DNA of 64,000 nucleotides from CAZIHO01 sp964538875 (GCA_964538875.1 CAZIHO010000005.1:1-64000), one strand, 5' to 3'; positions 52,344-61,736 are shown, numbered from the stretch's first letter. Made by a program: numbers and translations. The notes: generated by a model from the sequence alone, not told the origin.

Positions 52344-53645
52344 ATGAAGTATAGTCTCTTTCGGTGGGTTTTCACTGGGGCAGCGGCCCTGGGGTTGACC
52401 TGGTCGGTTGGAGCGGGCGCGGCTGATCCGGCCCCCATCCATCAGGTTCCCTCGGAACTCTGCAAGACCTGTCACGCCGAGACTTACAAGCAGTGGAAGG
52501 GCTCCATGCACGCCCAGTCCACCGCCCTGTCGGATCCCATCCATGGCTTGTTCTACCAAGCCGAAGCCGGCGATCCTACCCAGGAAGGGGTGCTGCACAA
52601 AAAGAGTCAAACCTATCCGGGTTGCCTGGCCTGTCACGCTCCCAACGCGGCCCGGGACAAGACCACCAAGCTGGACGCCAAGCCCGCCTATTCCGAAGGC
52701 GTCAACTGCGTGGCCTGCCACACGCTGAAAAGCTTCAAAGGCATACAGGGGCCGGACGGCAAGCACCAACTTGGCATCAAGGCCTACGAGTTGTCGGATA
52801 AATTGCAGGGTCCCCACGGCTTTAACCAGGGCGCCCAAGCCTTGGCTGCCAAGGACGACCCCTTTGGCGGGGCCGGAAGCGGGGAGGACGCCAAGAAAAA
52901 GCCCAATCCCCATCTGGGTAAGCCGGTTACCGTGGACGGCAAGGAGATTCCCGCTCTGCCCATGGAAACCAGCCCGGTGCAACTGAAAACCTCAGATGCC
53001 TGCATGGGTTGCCATGACCAGCGCAACAATCCCCAGGGCGTACCCCTGTGCCTCACTGGCACCGAGTACCAGACCAGCAAGAGCCAAGTGAACTGCCTGG
53101 CCTGCCATATGCCGATCAGCGAAGGCCGGGCCGACCATGCCATGGGCGGTGGTCACGATCAGGCCATGTTGAAACGGGCCATCGTGTTCGATCTCAAGAC
53201 CGAGGCGCTTGGGGACAAGTTGCGCGCCACGCTGCTGTTACGCAATCAGCAACCCCACAGCCTGCCCACCGGCGCACCGTTCCGCAACATGTACGTCAAG
53301 GTGATGGCCTACAACGCCAAGGGTGAGGTGGTTTGGACCAGCACCGCTACCCATCCCAAGGACGATGATCCCCAGGCCTACTTGGCTTATCTGATGGCGG
53401 ATGATTCCGGCAAGGAGGCTATGCCGCCAGTGGCCACCAAGCTGGGTTCGGATAGCCGTCTCAAGCCCCACGAGGAGCGGGTCCTGGTGTATGAGTTCGC
53501 CGCCAAGGGCGTGGTGATGGTGCGTGGCGAGGTCTATTACCAACTGCTCTGGCCGGCGCTGGTGGAAAAGTTCAGCCAACTGCCCGACGGGTTGAAGAAG
53601 CCCCTGTTGATCGCCGACGCGGAGCGCAAAATCGAAGCTAAATAG
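52344..53645 (+). CDS. Periplasmic pentaheme cytochrome c (c554/multiheme family)
   Basis: The protein has 433 residues with AGGAGG 7 bases upstream of the ATG. A signal peptide (FTGAAALGLTWSVGAGAA) is followed by five CxxCH sites at 40, 94, 122, 220 and 251. Residues about 265-430 form a heme-free beta-rich domain (ILFDLKTEALGDKLRATLLLR-like, TGAPFRNMYVKVMAYN). The N-terminal part resembles cytochrome c554-like electron carriers (SELCKTCHAETYKQWKGSMH). It is divergent from the HAO/NapC operon and could accept or supply electrons for it. A strong terminator follows. Confidence 0.85.
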   Translation: MKYSLFRWVFTGAAALGLTWSVGAGAADPAPIHQVPSELCKTCHAETYKQWKGSMHAQSTALSDPIHGLFYQAEAGDPTQEGVLHKKSQTYPGCLACHAPNAARDKTTKLDAKPAYSEGVNCVACHTLKSFKGIQGPDGKHQLGIKAYELSDKLQGPHGFNQGAQALAAKDDPFGGAGSGEDAKKKPNPHLGKPVTVDGKEIPALPMETSPVQLKTSDACMGCHDQRNNPQGVPLCLTGTEYQTSKSQVNCLACHMPISEGRADHAMGGGHDQAMLKRAIVFDLKTEALGDKLRATLLLRNQQPHSLPTGAPFRNMYVKVMAYNAKGEVVWTSTATHPKDDDPQAYLAYLMADDSGKEAMPPVATKLGSDSRLKPHEERVLVYEFAAKGVVMVRGEVYYQLLWPALVEKFSQLPDGLKKPLLIADAERKIEAK

Positions 53646-53675
53646 TTCGCGCATCAGGCCGCTAATGCCTCTTGA

Positions 53676-53699
53676 GCCCGTCCTCGGACGGGCTTTTTT
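53676..53699 (+). terminator. Intrinsic terminator after the pentaheme gene
   Basis: GCCCGTCC, TC, GGACGGGC, then six Ts. It lies 31 bp after the stop of the pentaheme gene. Confidence 0.95.
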
Positions 53700-54230
53700 C
53701 TGGGGCGGCCCCAGCAGATCGTGAGGCAGGGACAGGGGGTGCGCCGGTCTCAGGCCCGGATGCCCAAGCATGAACATAAATAGACCTAAAAGAGGAGTAG
53801 TTCAGCCTCTTAAAGTTCCCTAATAAAAATAAACCAAGTTTTTCTGTATTGGACTGGCAATTTGGCGATGTCTTTTCTTTAAGGCGACGGCGTTCCCTGG
53901 GATGACCCGGCAATTTTCCAAAAAATAGGATTAAAAGGGAAGTAACAATCCAGTATCGGAAAAATTCCGGGATAGCAGGTTGTAGAGACACTAATCTCAG
54001 GCAATACTATGTTGGGTCTGGATGCGTTATGGGGTAGTGATGTGCTGGGGATTACCAGATCCGCATCCCTGAAATGGATGGCTTTCGGTCGAGAACCGAG
54101 GTGGATACCCCATCTATCGCAAATAGGCAATTCGTGAAAGATATTCGTAAACTGTTTTCAGATTCTCAACTATAATAAGACCACATGTGTATCTTTTCTT
54201 CTAACCTTTTCTTTTGTAAAGGAGATTTCC
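53700..54230. other. AT-rich non-coding region with a promoter for the XRE gene
   Basis: This 530-base stretch has noticeably higher A+T than its neighbours. It contains a TATAAT at 54171-54176 that can serve as the -10 of the XRE gene; no good -35 is at the ideal distance. GGATGCG (54021) and CGCATCC (54061) form an inverted pair. No convincing gene is present; open frames overlap the terminator and lack ribosome sites. Confidence 0.55.
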
Positions 54231-54482
54231 ATGGTAATCGAAGCCATCATTTCGGGTCCTGAGCATGTCGGTCTGCGGTTACGTAAGGCTCGGCGGGACA
54301 AGGGACTGACTCAACAACAACTCGCCACCGAAGCCGGCACCAATCAGGCAGTGATCCAGAAAATCGAGAATGGCTTCTCCCTGCGTCCGAGAAACATCAT
54401 GCAGATTGCCGAAGTGCTAAAGGTGAATCCCGCGTGGCTGCAATTCGGTGAGCCCTGGGCTGTCAAAGAACCCCCCAAGTAG
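54231..54482 (+). CDS. XRE-family (Cro/C1-type HTH) transcriptional regulator
   Basis: The protein has 83 residues with AAAGGAG 8 bases upstream of the ATG. The HTH domain covers residues 13-70: GLRLRKARRDKGLTQQQLA, EAGTNQAVIQKIENGFSLRP, then NIMQIAEVLKVNPAWLQFGE, with the recognition helix at about 37-46. It resembles single-domain lambda-Cro/C1-type and SinR-like repressors. It is not next to a toxin gene. Its targets are unknown; it precedes the polysaccharide gene pair, which run on the other strand and converge on it. Confidence 0.88.
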   Translation: MVIEAIISGPEHVGLRLRKARRDKGLTQQQLATEAGTNQAVIQKIENGFSLRPRNIMQIAEVLKVNPAWLQFGEPWAVKEPPK

Positions 54483-54627
54483 GGAGATGGCGCGGGCCTT
54501 TCCAAGGCCCTAGTCATTGCTAGAGGATGAGATAACAGGGACGTTTCCCCTGCCTGCACGGCACCTCCCTCATTCTTCCCGGAATGGTGGCGACGAGTTA
54601 CGGTCTGTATAGGCGCCCACGGATGGC

Positions 54628-55716
54628 CTATCGCCTCGCGGCCGCCGGTGCGCTCCCCCCATTCGATTCAGCCGGCCGCTCCAGCCAAAACCCATCCCGG
54701 ATTCCTTCCCGGAACGCAGTCAAGGCTCCTAGGGACGAATTGACCCGCAGGTTGCTGTAGCTCAGATCCTGGTTTTGCCACCGTTCCTGCCAATAAACCG
54801 CGCCCTTGAGCCGGGGTAGGTTGCGCATCTGCTCCAGGGCTTGACGGAGCCAATCGGCTTTATTGCCGGAATGGGGAAATTCACCCACGCCCCACTCGCC
54901 AATCAGAATGGGTTTGCCCGGATCCACCGCCATCAATTCCCCGTAACCTTCGCCAATGACGCTGGCCACGCTGGCCCACTCCTGATCTGGAAATTGCTTG
55001 CCGTAGGCGCTCATGCCGAGCCAATCCACATACTCAGATCCAGGGTAATAATTAGCCATTTGGTTCCATGGTTCCTGGGGCCAGGAGTGATTGTTGGCGT
55101 GGAATACCCAGGTGAGGTTATCGGCGCCAGCGGCGCGGGTCCGGTCAACCAGGTGCCGGTAGGCAGCCTTGTAGGTTTCCGGTCCCTTGGCCCGGGCCGG
55201 TTCTGCCTGGTCCAGGGGCTCCTCAGCGCCATGAAAGGCTCCGGACCAGGGATACCAGTCGCCGTTCATTTCCAAGGCCCAAGACACCAGGATTGGCTTG
55301 CCGGTGGCCTTGGCGGCGGCGGCCCAGGCATCCACATAGGCGTCCCAGCGACCCGCGATGATTTCTTTGAGATCGTAGGGGTTTGGAATCTGGGTTGCGG
55401 TCAGGCCCTGGGGATACCAAAGGATCAGGGGCACGGCGCCGGAGCGGTGGATGACCCGCACCTGCTCGGCGGGGAAGCGGCCCCGGCCCCAGGGGTTGGC
55501 GAAGGCGATGATGGCCGGTTGTTTGCCCACTAGATCAGTGAAGGCGTCGATACGCTCCAGGGTGACCTGTTCCTCCAGTTCCCCGAATTCCAGGTAGGCG
55601 CCAAAATAGGCACCTACCGCAGGTGGGGCTAGCTTGGCGAGGTTCGCTAGGGGATCCGCCGCCATGGCGACGCCAGCGAGCAGACCCAGGCCTAGCGCCG
55701 CGTAGGGTCGGATCAC
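54628..55716 (-). CDS. GH26-like secreted glycoside hydrolase
   Basis: The protein has 362 residues from a GTG at 55716 that overlaps the previous stop by 4 bp. A signal peptide (AALGLGLLAGVAMA) precedes a TIM-barrel. The two GH26 catalytic glutamates are in place: Glu149 in VSWALEMNGDWYPW (acid/base) and Glu274 in PILIGEWGVGEF (nucleophile). GH26 enzymes cleave beta-mannans or other beta-glycans. Its coupling to a polysaccharide synthase suggests that it trims or releases the polymer made by that protein. The substrate is inferred only from the neighbour. Confidence 0.82.
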   Translation of the reverse strand: MIRPYAALGLGLLAGVAMAADPLANLAKLAPPAVGAYFGAYLEFGELEEQVTLERIDAFTDLVGKQPAIIAFANPWGRGRFPAEQVRVIHRSGAVPLILWYPQGLTATQIPNPYDLKEIIAGRWDAYVDAWAAAAKATGKPILVSWALEMNGDWYPWSGAFHGAEEPLDQAEPARAKGPETYKAAYRHLVDRTRAAGADNLTWVFHANNHSWPQEPWNQMANYYPGSEYVDWLGMSAYGKQFPDQEWASVASVIGEGYGELMAVDPGKPILIGEWGVGEFPHSGNKADWLRQALEQMRNLPRLKGAVYWQERWQNQDLSYSNLRVNSSLGALTAFREGIRDGFWLERPAESNGGSAPAAARR

Positions 55717-58700
55717 GGGGCGCGGCCAGTGGCCCAAGTCGCTAGCCCCCAGCGTTCCTGGGTGCCCCAGCCCACCCAGGTGCCGCGCAGGGCGCGCAGC
55801 AATGCATACAGCACTGCCAGGCTGAGCAGTGGCCGGTACAGAAAGCGCATGGGAATGACCCGCCAGGCGGTGCGTAACGGCACCTGCTCCAGATGGCAGG
55901 CGGCGACCGCAAGCAGCAGGTCGATGCCGAGAAACGCCAGCAGGTAGACGAATAGGGACTGATCGGCGCCGCCTAGCAGCGCCAGAATCAGCCCTAGATC
56001 GATCACCGGCACCAGGGCCACCAGAAAAATGTGGAAGAACCAGATGCTGGGGATGGCGAATAGCCCCAGCCAAGGATGGCGCCGGTCAAACGCCAATGCG
56101 CGATGCTTCCACAAACATTGCAGGGTGCCGAATGACCAGCGCTGGCGCTGGCGGAGTAGGGCACCGGCGCCCCTGGGGGCCTCGGTGATGGCCTGGGCCC
56201 GGGCCGTATGCCGGATCAGGTAACCGGCCTGATGCAGGGCCAGGGTCAGGTCGGTGTCCTCGGCCAGGGTGTCCGCCTGGATGCCACCGGCGGCGGCGAT
56301 GGCTTCCGCCCGGTAGGCGCTGGCGGCGCCGGGTACCACGGTGATGGCGTTGAGCCGGTCGTAGGCCCGGCGATCCAGGTTGAAGCCAGCCAGATATTCC
56401 AGGGCCTGGAAGCGGCCGATCCAGGACTGCCGGTTGCCGACCCGCAGATTGCCGGATACGGCGCCTACCCGGGGATCCCCCAGGGGACGCACCAGCTCGG
56501 TCAGGGTATCCGGCAGGAACAGGGTGTCGGCGTCTAGGGTCACGATGAAGGGGTAGCGGGCTTCTGCGAAGCCCAATTGCAGGGCGCTGGCCTTGCCCCG
56601 GTTGTCCTGGCGCAGCAACCGGACCCTCGGATCCTGGGCTGCGATTGCCGCCACGATGGCGCCGGTGCGGTCCTGGGAGCCGTCATCCACCAGCAGTACC
56701 TCGAACGGTGCCGGGTAACGGCTGGCCAGCAGAGCTTGCAAGGTTTGGGCGACGACCTTGTCTTCGTTGTAGGCGGCCAGTACCACCGATACCGGCGGCG
56801 CGAACTCCTTAAGCGGTGCCGGATCCCGCCGTTCCCGCCACACCTTGACCAGCGCCACGCCGGCCAGGAACAGGCTGCGAATCAATAGGAGGATGGTGCT
56901 CACCACCAGGAAGGCCCAGCCCAGTTGCTGACCCAGGTACAGGAGATTGAGTCCGGTCCCGGCCACCACTCGCTGGGAAACCGGGTCCGCAGCAGGAATC
57001 GGCGGGTTAATGCCGTCCCGGGGCAAATCCAGCAAGCGGTGCATGGGCACCACCTGGTCGCCGCGCCGGTCCAGATAATCGAGCAGGGGCTCCAGGGCTC
57101 CTAGGGTGGCGCTCCGGTCACCGCCCCCGTCATGCAGCAAGATCACATTGCCCTTGGGCCGCTGGGCCTTGACCTGAGCCAGAATTTGGGTGCTGGACGT
57201 CTGTTGCCAGTCCCGGGGATCGATGCTGGCCATACTCGGGATGTAGCCCATCTCCTGGGCAATCGCCAGGGGCTGCAATTCGGCAATGCTCTGCGGCATG
57301 CGATCTGCGTCATAGGGCGGGCGGAACAGTAGGGTCGAGCGGCCGGTGATGGATTCGATGCCCCGCTGGGTGGCGTTCAGTTCCAAGCGAACCCGCCAGG
57401 CTGGGCTGCGGCTCAGGTCCGCGTGGCTGAAGGTATGGTTGCCCAGGGCATGGCCCTCGTCCAGGATGCGCCGCACCAGGTCCGGGTGGGCGGTGGCCCG
57501 TTTGCCGATCACGAAGAAGGTCGCCTGAATACCCCGCGCCTTGAGTACGTCCAGGATCCTGGGGGTCCATTCCGGGTCCGGTCCGTCATCGAAGCTCAGG
57601 GCCACCAGGTTTGGATTGGGATCCCCGTGGTGGGTGGCGGTGGGCGTGCGGGGCAGGTCCTGATAACTCACCTCCCAGGCGCCGTCCTCCCCCAGCGTCA
57701 CCGACCGGCGTCCGGGGCTGCGCGCCGTATTGACTTGCAGGAAATCCCCATTGCCCACCGTGGCGATGTACTCGGGGGCCGGAATTTCCTGGAACTGCTC
57801 CGGCGCGCAGTCCGCGCCACATTGGAGGGCGGTCCACACCAGCGGGTCCTCGGCCCCCAGGCGGTCGATGGCAACGCCCCCCAGTCCCCGTTCCAGCACT
57901 AGACGTTGATGATCCCGGAAGCTGGTGGCGTCCAAAAACCACACGGTATGTTGGACATTGCCATCCTGATAAACGAAGTTGGGTCCGTTGAATGGCGCGC
58001 CGTTGTCGATATCGGTGGCCTGGGCCGAGGTAGCCCGGGCCATGGCGTCATAAAAGGAAATCACCTCCGGATCCCGGGTATCCGGCCAGTCATAGCCGAA
58101 GGTGCCGATGCCGATCACCCATTGGCGCGGATCCCCATGCTCGATCAGCACGTCCAGCCATTCCTTGAACCAGGGCAAGGACGCGATGGGGCCGGGATCG
58201 TCCTCGTCGCCGGTTTCGTAATACAGGGCCGCTACGAAGCGGTCCACCTCGCCGGCAAGGGCTTCCAAGTCAAATACCTTGATGTCGTCGCCTACCGGAA
58301 TGCTGAGCCAAAGTTGCAGATCCGCCGCCGCCAATGTTTGGTGGATAACGCCGATGAAGTCCGTCAAGTCGTCCTGATAGGCGGGGTCCACCTGCTCCCA
58401 GCCGATCACCACGCCCTGGGCGCCGAGGGCCTGCAACTGGCTGCGCAGGGTTTCGGTAAAGGCCTGTTGCTCGTCCCGCCCGGCCCGTAGATAGTGCTCC
58501 ACTGCCTCCGGGTCAAAGCGCTCCCCCACCAGGTTGGATAGGGTCGGCATCAGCGCCACCGGCTGATTCAGCAACAATTCCTGGATGCGGGGGTCCGGGT
58601 TGACCTCCAAACGCGGCGGCAGGCCGGATAGCCGCAGCCAGGCCGGTGCCACGTGGGTCAGTTGATCCCGGTGGGCGCGCAGCGACTGCTGGGCCCGGAT

Positions 58701-59015
58701 CGGGTCTGGGTCCAGAAAGCCCAGCCGCACCCAATCGCTGGACGCATGGGCGGCCCGGTTCCGGGACCCAGGCGCCTGGCGCAACCAGTCCCGGGGCGAC
58801 ACGGGTAACTGGAAACCAGACGCCCGCCCACTGGCGCGGGGGGGATCCAGGGTCGCGGTGGCGGGCCAGGGTCCCAGATGGGGCAGTACCGTCAGGGAAT
58901 AGATGAACAGCGCCAGGCTAGTCAACAGGGCCGCCAAGGCGATCACCGCCCCCCGGCTCAGCCGGCGCCAGCGGCTACCCAATGGGTCGCGAAATATGAA
59001 CTGATTTCTATCCAT
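55713..59015 (-). CDS. Multidomain GH18-like / polysaccharide deacetylase / family 2 glycosyltransferase
   Basis: The protein has 1100 residues. A membrane anchor lies near residues 22-44 (GAVIALAALLTSLALFIYS). Residues about 90-430 look like a GH18 barrel; the usual acidic motif appears as GVVIGWEQ, where Gly takes the place of the first catalytic Asp. A CE4 deacetylase domain follows (residues about 470-690): SFDDGPDPEW, NHTFSHADLS, RPPYD and ILLHDGGG. The C-terminal GT2 domain (about 740-1100) carries VVLAAYNEDK, DDGSQDRTG, TLDADTLF, LAEDTDL and QRQRWSFGT, with several C-terminal helices. It is a synthase for a beta-linked polysaccharide with built-in deacetylation, as in PgaBC-like systems. 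The ribosome site before the ATG is weak. The GH26-like gene overlaps its stop by 4 bp. Confidence 0.9.
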   Translation of the reverse strand: MDRNQFIFRDPLGSRWRRLSRGAVIALAALLTSLALFIYSLTVLPHLGPWPATATLDPPRASGRASGFQLPVSPRDWLRQAPGSRNRAAHASSDWVRLGFLDPDPIRAQQSLRAHRDQLTHVAPAWLRLSGLPPRLEVNPDPRIQELLLNQPVALMPTLSNLVGERFDPEAVEHYLRAGRDEQQAFTETLRSQLQALGAQGVVIGWEQVDPAYQDDLTDFIGVIHQTLAAADLQLWLSIPVGDDIKVFDLEALAGEVDRFVAALYYETGDEDDPGPIASLPWFKEWLDVLIEHGDPRQWVIGIGTFGYDWPDTRDPEVISFYDAMARATSAQATDIDNGAPFNGPNFVYQDGNVQHTVWFLDATSFRDHQRLVLERGLGGVAIDRLGAEDPLVWTALQCGADCAPEQFQEIPAPEYIATVGNGDFLQVNTARSPGRRSVTLGEDGAWEVSYQDLPRTPTATHHGDPNPNLVALSFDDGPDPEWTPRILDVLKARGIQATFFVIGKRATAHPDLVRRILDEGHALGNHTFSHADLSRSPAWRVRLELNATQRGIESITGRSTLLFRPPYDADRMPQSIAELQPLAIAQEMGYIPSMASIDPRDWQQTSSTQILAQVKAQRPKGNVILLHDGGGDRSATLGALEPLLDYLDRRGDQVVPMHRLLDLPRDGINPPIPAADPVSQRVVAGTGLNLLYLGQQLGWAFLVVSTILLLIRSLFLAGVALVKVWRERRDPAPLKEFAPPVSVVLAAYNEDKVVAQTLQALLASRYPAPFEVLLVDDGSQDRTGAIVAAIAAQDPRVRLLRQDNRGKASALQLGFAEARYPFIVTLDADTLFLPDTLTELVRPLGDPRVGAVSGNLRVGNRQSWIGRFQALEYLAGFNLDRRAYDRLNAITVVPGAASAYRAEAIAAAGGIQADTLAEDTDLTLALHQAGYLIRHTARAQAITEAPRGAGALLRQRQRWSFGTLQCLWKHRALAFDRRHPWLGLFAIPSIWFFHIFLVALVPVIDLGLILALLGGADQSLFVYLLAFLGIDLLLAVAACHLEQVPLRTAWRVIPMRFLYRPLLSLAVLYALLRALRGTWVGWGTQERWGLATWATGRAP

Positions 59016-59255
59016 ACCTAGGAGAAATAACTAAAAGGGCACCGGAAGAGAGTCCAGGAGCCCCAGGGAAGGGGGCGGCCCATGGTACATCCAGGCGCTT
59101 TGGAACAGCTGGTTTTTTTGGGAGATTATCCCGCCGGCGCGGCGGCCGGGAATCCTGGGCCTGGACCAGATCGCATCCCAACCCCATTCCCGCTATGTTG
59201 TAGCGGCGGCCGGACATCTTGCACCCCTTGATAGATTGGCATCCCCCTAGCCGAT
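59016..59255. other. Intergenic region between the polysaccharide genes and bioA
   Basis: These 240 bases separate divergent genes. No clear open frame or strong hairpin is visible, and the region likely carries both promoters. Confidence 0.5.
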
Positions 59256-60578
59256 ATGACCGAACCCGACTTGGATTGGCCAGCCCTGGACCGGGCCCAT
59301 GTGTGGCATCCCTATAGTGCCCTAGGCTCGGACTTGCCGGTGTTCCCGGTACTGTCCGCCCAGGGGGTACGCCTCCGCCTAGCGGACGGCCGGGAACTGA
59401 TCGACGGCATGGCGTCCTGGTGGTGCGCCATCCACGGCTATAACCATCCGCGCCTGAACCAGGCCATCCAGCGCCAGTTGGGGGACATGGCCCATGTGAT
59501 GTTCGGCGGACTCACCCACCGGCCAGCGGTGGCGCTGGCGGCCCGCTTGGTGGAACTGACCCCGGAGCCCTTGCAGGCCGTGTTTTTCGCGGATTCCGGG
59601 TCGGTGGCCGTGGAAGTGGCCCTCAAGATGGCGCTCCAATATTGGCAGTCCCAGGGCCGGCCGGACAAGCAGCGCTTTCTCACCATCCGGCATGGCTATC
59701 ACGGCGATACCCTGGGCGCCATGTCCGTTTGTGATCCGGTCACCGGGATGCACCGGCTGTTCGCCGGGGTGTTGCCCCGCCAGCATTTCATCGACGCGCC
59801 AGACTGTCCGTTCGGCGCCCCCCTGCACCCCCACCAGTTAGCGCCTCTGGCCGCCAGCCTGGACGCCCATGGCCGGGAAATCGCCGCCCTGATCCTGGAA
59901 CCCATCGTCCAGGGCGCCGGGGGAATGCGCTTTTATTCGGCGGACTGGCTGCGGGGCGCCCGGGAACTGTGTGACCAGCACGGGGTACTGTTGATCCTGG
60001 ACGAAATCGCCACCGGCTTTGGCCGTACCGGGCGCTTGTTCGCCTGCGAGCATGCCGGCATCGCGCCGGACATCCTGTGTCTAGGTAAGGCCCTCACCGG
60101 CGGTTACCTGACCCTGGCGGCGACCCTCACCACCCGGGCGGTGGCGGACGGCATTGCCACTGGCGAACCGGGCCTGTTCATGCACGGCCCCACCTTCATG
60201 GCCAACCCTTTGGCCTGCGCCGTGGCCCTGGAGAGCATCGAGCTATTGCTGGAATCCCCCTGGCGGCAGCGGGTGGAGCGGATTCAGGTGGGTCTGGAAC
60301 GGGGCCTTGCGCCCTGCCGGGACCTGGACTGGGTGACGGACGTGCGGGTGCTGGGCGCCATCGGTGTGGTGGAACTGACGGCGCCGGTGGATATGGGCCT
60401 GGTGCCCCACTGGTTTGTGGATCAGGGCGTCTGGGTACGGCCGTTTGGCCGTTTGGTGTATTTGATGCCGCCGTTCGTGATCGATGACCGAGACTTGGAC
60501 TTGCTCACCGGGGCGGTATGCCGGGTGGTGGCCCGGTTGGGCGGCGGGGCCGGGTTGTTGAGGGTCGCTTCCGCCTAG
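59256..60578 (+). CDS. bioA: Adenosylmethionine-8-amino-7-oxononanoate aminotransferase
   Basis: The protein has 440 residues. Class III aminotransferase features are [18 protein letters not shown] near residue 48, [20 protein letters not shown] near residue 110, [21 protein letters not shown] near residue 245 and the PLP Lys in [16 protein letters not shown] near residue 275. It transfers an amino group from SAM to KAPA, forming DAPA in biotin synthesis. The other biotin genes are not in the window. No good ribosome site precedes the ATG. It ends 4 bp before a convergent small gene. Confidence 0.94.
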   Translation: MTEPDLDWPALDRAHVWHPYSALGSDLPVFPVLSAQGVRLRLADGRELIDGMASWWCAIHGYNHPRLNQAIQRQLGDMAHVMFGGLTHRPAVALAARLVELTPEPLQAVFFADSGSVAVEVALKMALQYWQSQGRPDKQRFLTIRHGYHGDTLGAMSVCDPVTGMHRLFAGVLPRQHFIDAPDCPFGAPLHPHQLAPLAASLDAHGREIAALILEPIVQGAGGMRFYSADWLRGARELCDQHGVLLILDEIATGFGRTGRLFACEHAGIAPDILCLGKALTGGYLTLAATLTTRAVADGIATGEPGLFMHGPTFMANPLACAVALESIELLLESPWRQRVERIQVGLERGLAPCRDLDWVTDVRVLGAIGVVELTAPVDMGLVPHWFVDQGVWVRPFGRLVYLMPPFVIDDRDLDLLTGAVCRVVARLGGGAGLLRVASA

Positions 60579-60582
60579 GCCG

Positions 60583-60792
60583 CTAAAGGTCCGGGGTCCA
60601 CTGGGCCAGCAGGTCCAGGCCGCGCAGCAGGATGCTGGGGTAGCGATAACCGAGCAACAGGGTCACGGCCAGCACCAGCAGCAGTACCAACAGGCCGAGC
60701 CGGCCCCAATTCCAACTCGGCCGGCGGGACTGATGGAACAGGCCCCGGTGGCGCCAGCGGCTCTCTAGGGAGCTGAAGTCGTCTCTGGACAT
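60583..60792 (-). CDS. Small single-helix membrane protein, unknown
   Basis: The protein has 69 residues from the ATG at 60792 with AGAGGA 6 bases upstream. A Ser/Arg-rich N-terminal part is followed by one hydrophobic helix (RLGLLVLLLVLAVTLLLGY, residues about 33-51) and a short tail. Its stop is only 4 bp from the bioA stop. The role is unknown. Confidence 0.6.
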   Translation of the reverse strand: MSRDDFSSLESRWRHRGLFHQSRRPSWNWGRLGLLVLLLVLAVTLLLGYRYPSILLRGLDLLAQWTPDL

Positions 60793-61015
60793 GCTTGATC
60801 CTCTTGCCCAGCCTTTGAAAGACCCAACCGCACCCGCTAGGGAGACCACCCAGGGACCCTGCCGAATCCTGGCAGATACCCACGGAAATCCGGGTCATGG
60901 TCGGCCAGGGCTTAGTCTAGCAGTTCCCCAGGGCGAATTTGACAGACGGCCAGCAGACTAGGGCGGGCCCGGATCCCAGGATGGTCCGGGGATCACGGAT
61001 AGCGGCATTCCGTAC

Positions 61016-61444
61016 CTAGCTCAAGCCTTGTATTTCCTCTTCGAGAATCTCGATGGACTTGAGCAGCGTCTCCGACACCGCAATCAGTTCCACCATCAGT
61101 TCACGGGCTTGCTCGGTCCTACGACGTTCCCGGCTGGCTTTGGACTTGATCAGCCGGTCCAGCAGCGTTTCCCCTTCGCCATCTCGCAACAGATTGAAAA
61201 TGCGCTGATAGATGGCGTGCAGGACTTCATGGGGTCCTTCCACGCCCCGGAAGGAATCCAGGTTGCCCAGTAGTCTGTTACCGTCCCCGTAATACCACTT
61301 GCCGAATTCACATTCGGTATGGAGTTTGGGTAATTTTTCATTGGTCATGGGGACGCCGGCGATCATCGCCTGGGCAAAGGCCCGCCATTTGATATGAGCC
61401 GATTTAGCGCGGCGAATCGCCGCCAAGGCGTCCGTCTTATTCAT
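61016..61444 (-). CDS. Stand-alone CZB (chemoreceptor zinc-binding) domain protein
   Basis: The protein has 142 residues. The four zinc ligands of CZB domains are visible: His17 in AKSAHIKW, Cys45 in the ECEFGKW motif, and His72 and His76 in GPHEVLHAIY. A C-terminal helical segment (residues about 95-142, RERRRTEQARELMVELIAVS, then LLKSIEILEEEI) looks like a coiled coil and may mediate dimerisation. CZB domains sense zinc or hypochlorite, usually inside chemoreceptors or diguanylate cyclases; here the domain stands without an effector. Upstream is an AT-rich region shared with the divergent Nudix gene. Confidence 0.85.
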   Translation of the reverse strand: MNKTDALAAIRRAKSAHIKWRAFAQAMIAGVPMTNEKLPKLHTECEFGKWYYGDGNRLLGNLDSFRGVEGPHEVLHAIYQRIFNLLRDGEGETLLDRLIKSKASRERRRTEQARELMVELIAVSETLLKSIEILEEEIQGLS

Positions 61445-61736
61445 GGGAATCCTTCTAAAGCAAAGAATAAAAAAGAATACTCATCTTTATGACAAGCAAT
61501 TATTTTTTTGCATAAGTTCAGTACTCAGGAACTCAGCAAGAACAGAAGGATGAATTGGGCTAGGGTATGGCGAAAAATTCGCATCGTCAAGGCGTTGTCA
61601 GTTAAAAATACTCATAGACAATAGTTCTGATTTTTTCTAGGTACGGGCCACCCATGGGCTCGGGAAAGCCTGACCGGAACCTTGCGGCGGGGAGTATAGA
61701 GCCGATTATAAAAAAATATAGGAGTATTAAATCACC
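61445..61736. promoter_or_regulatory. AT-rich divergent promoter region, CZB / Nudix
   Basis: About 290 bases rich in A and T, unlike the GC-rich surroundings, separate the two divergent genes. Candidate AT-rich -10 hexamers are abundant (for example around 61480 and 61707), so no single promoter can be chosen. AGGAGT near 61720 is the ribosome site of the Nudix gene. Confidence 0.5.

Noticed and set aside
53662..53991. Minus-strand gene after the pentaheme gene
   Set aside because: It overlaps the strong intrinsic terminator, has no ribosome site and shows no recognisable domain.
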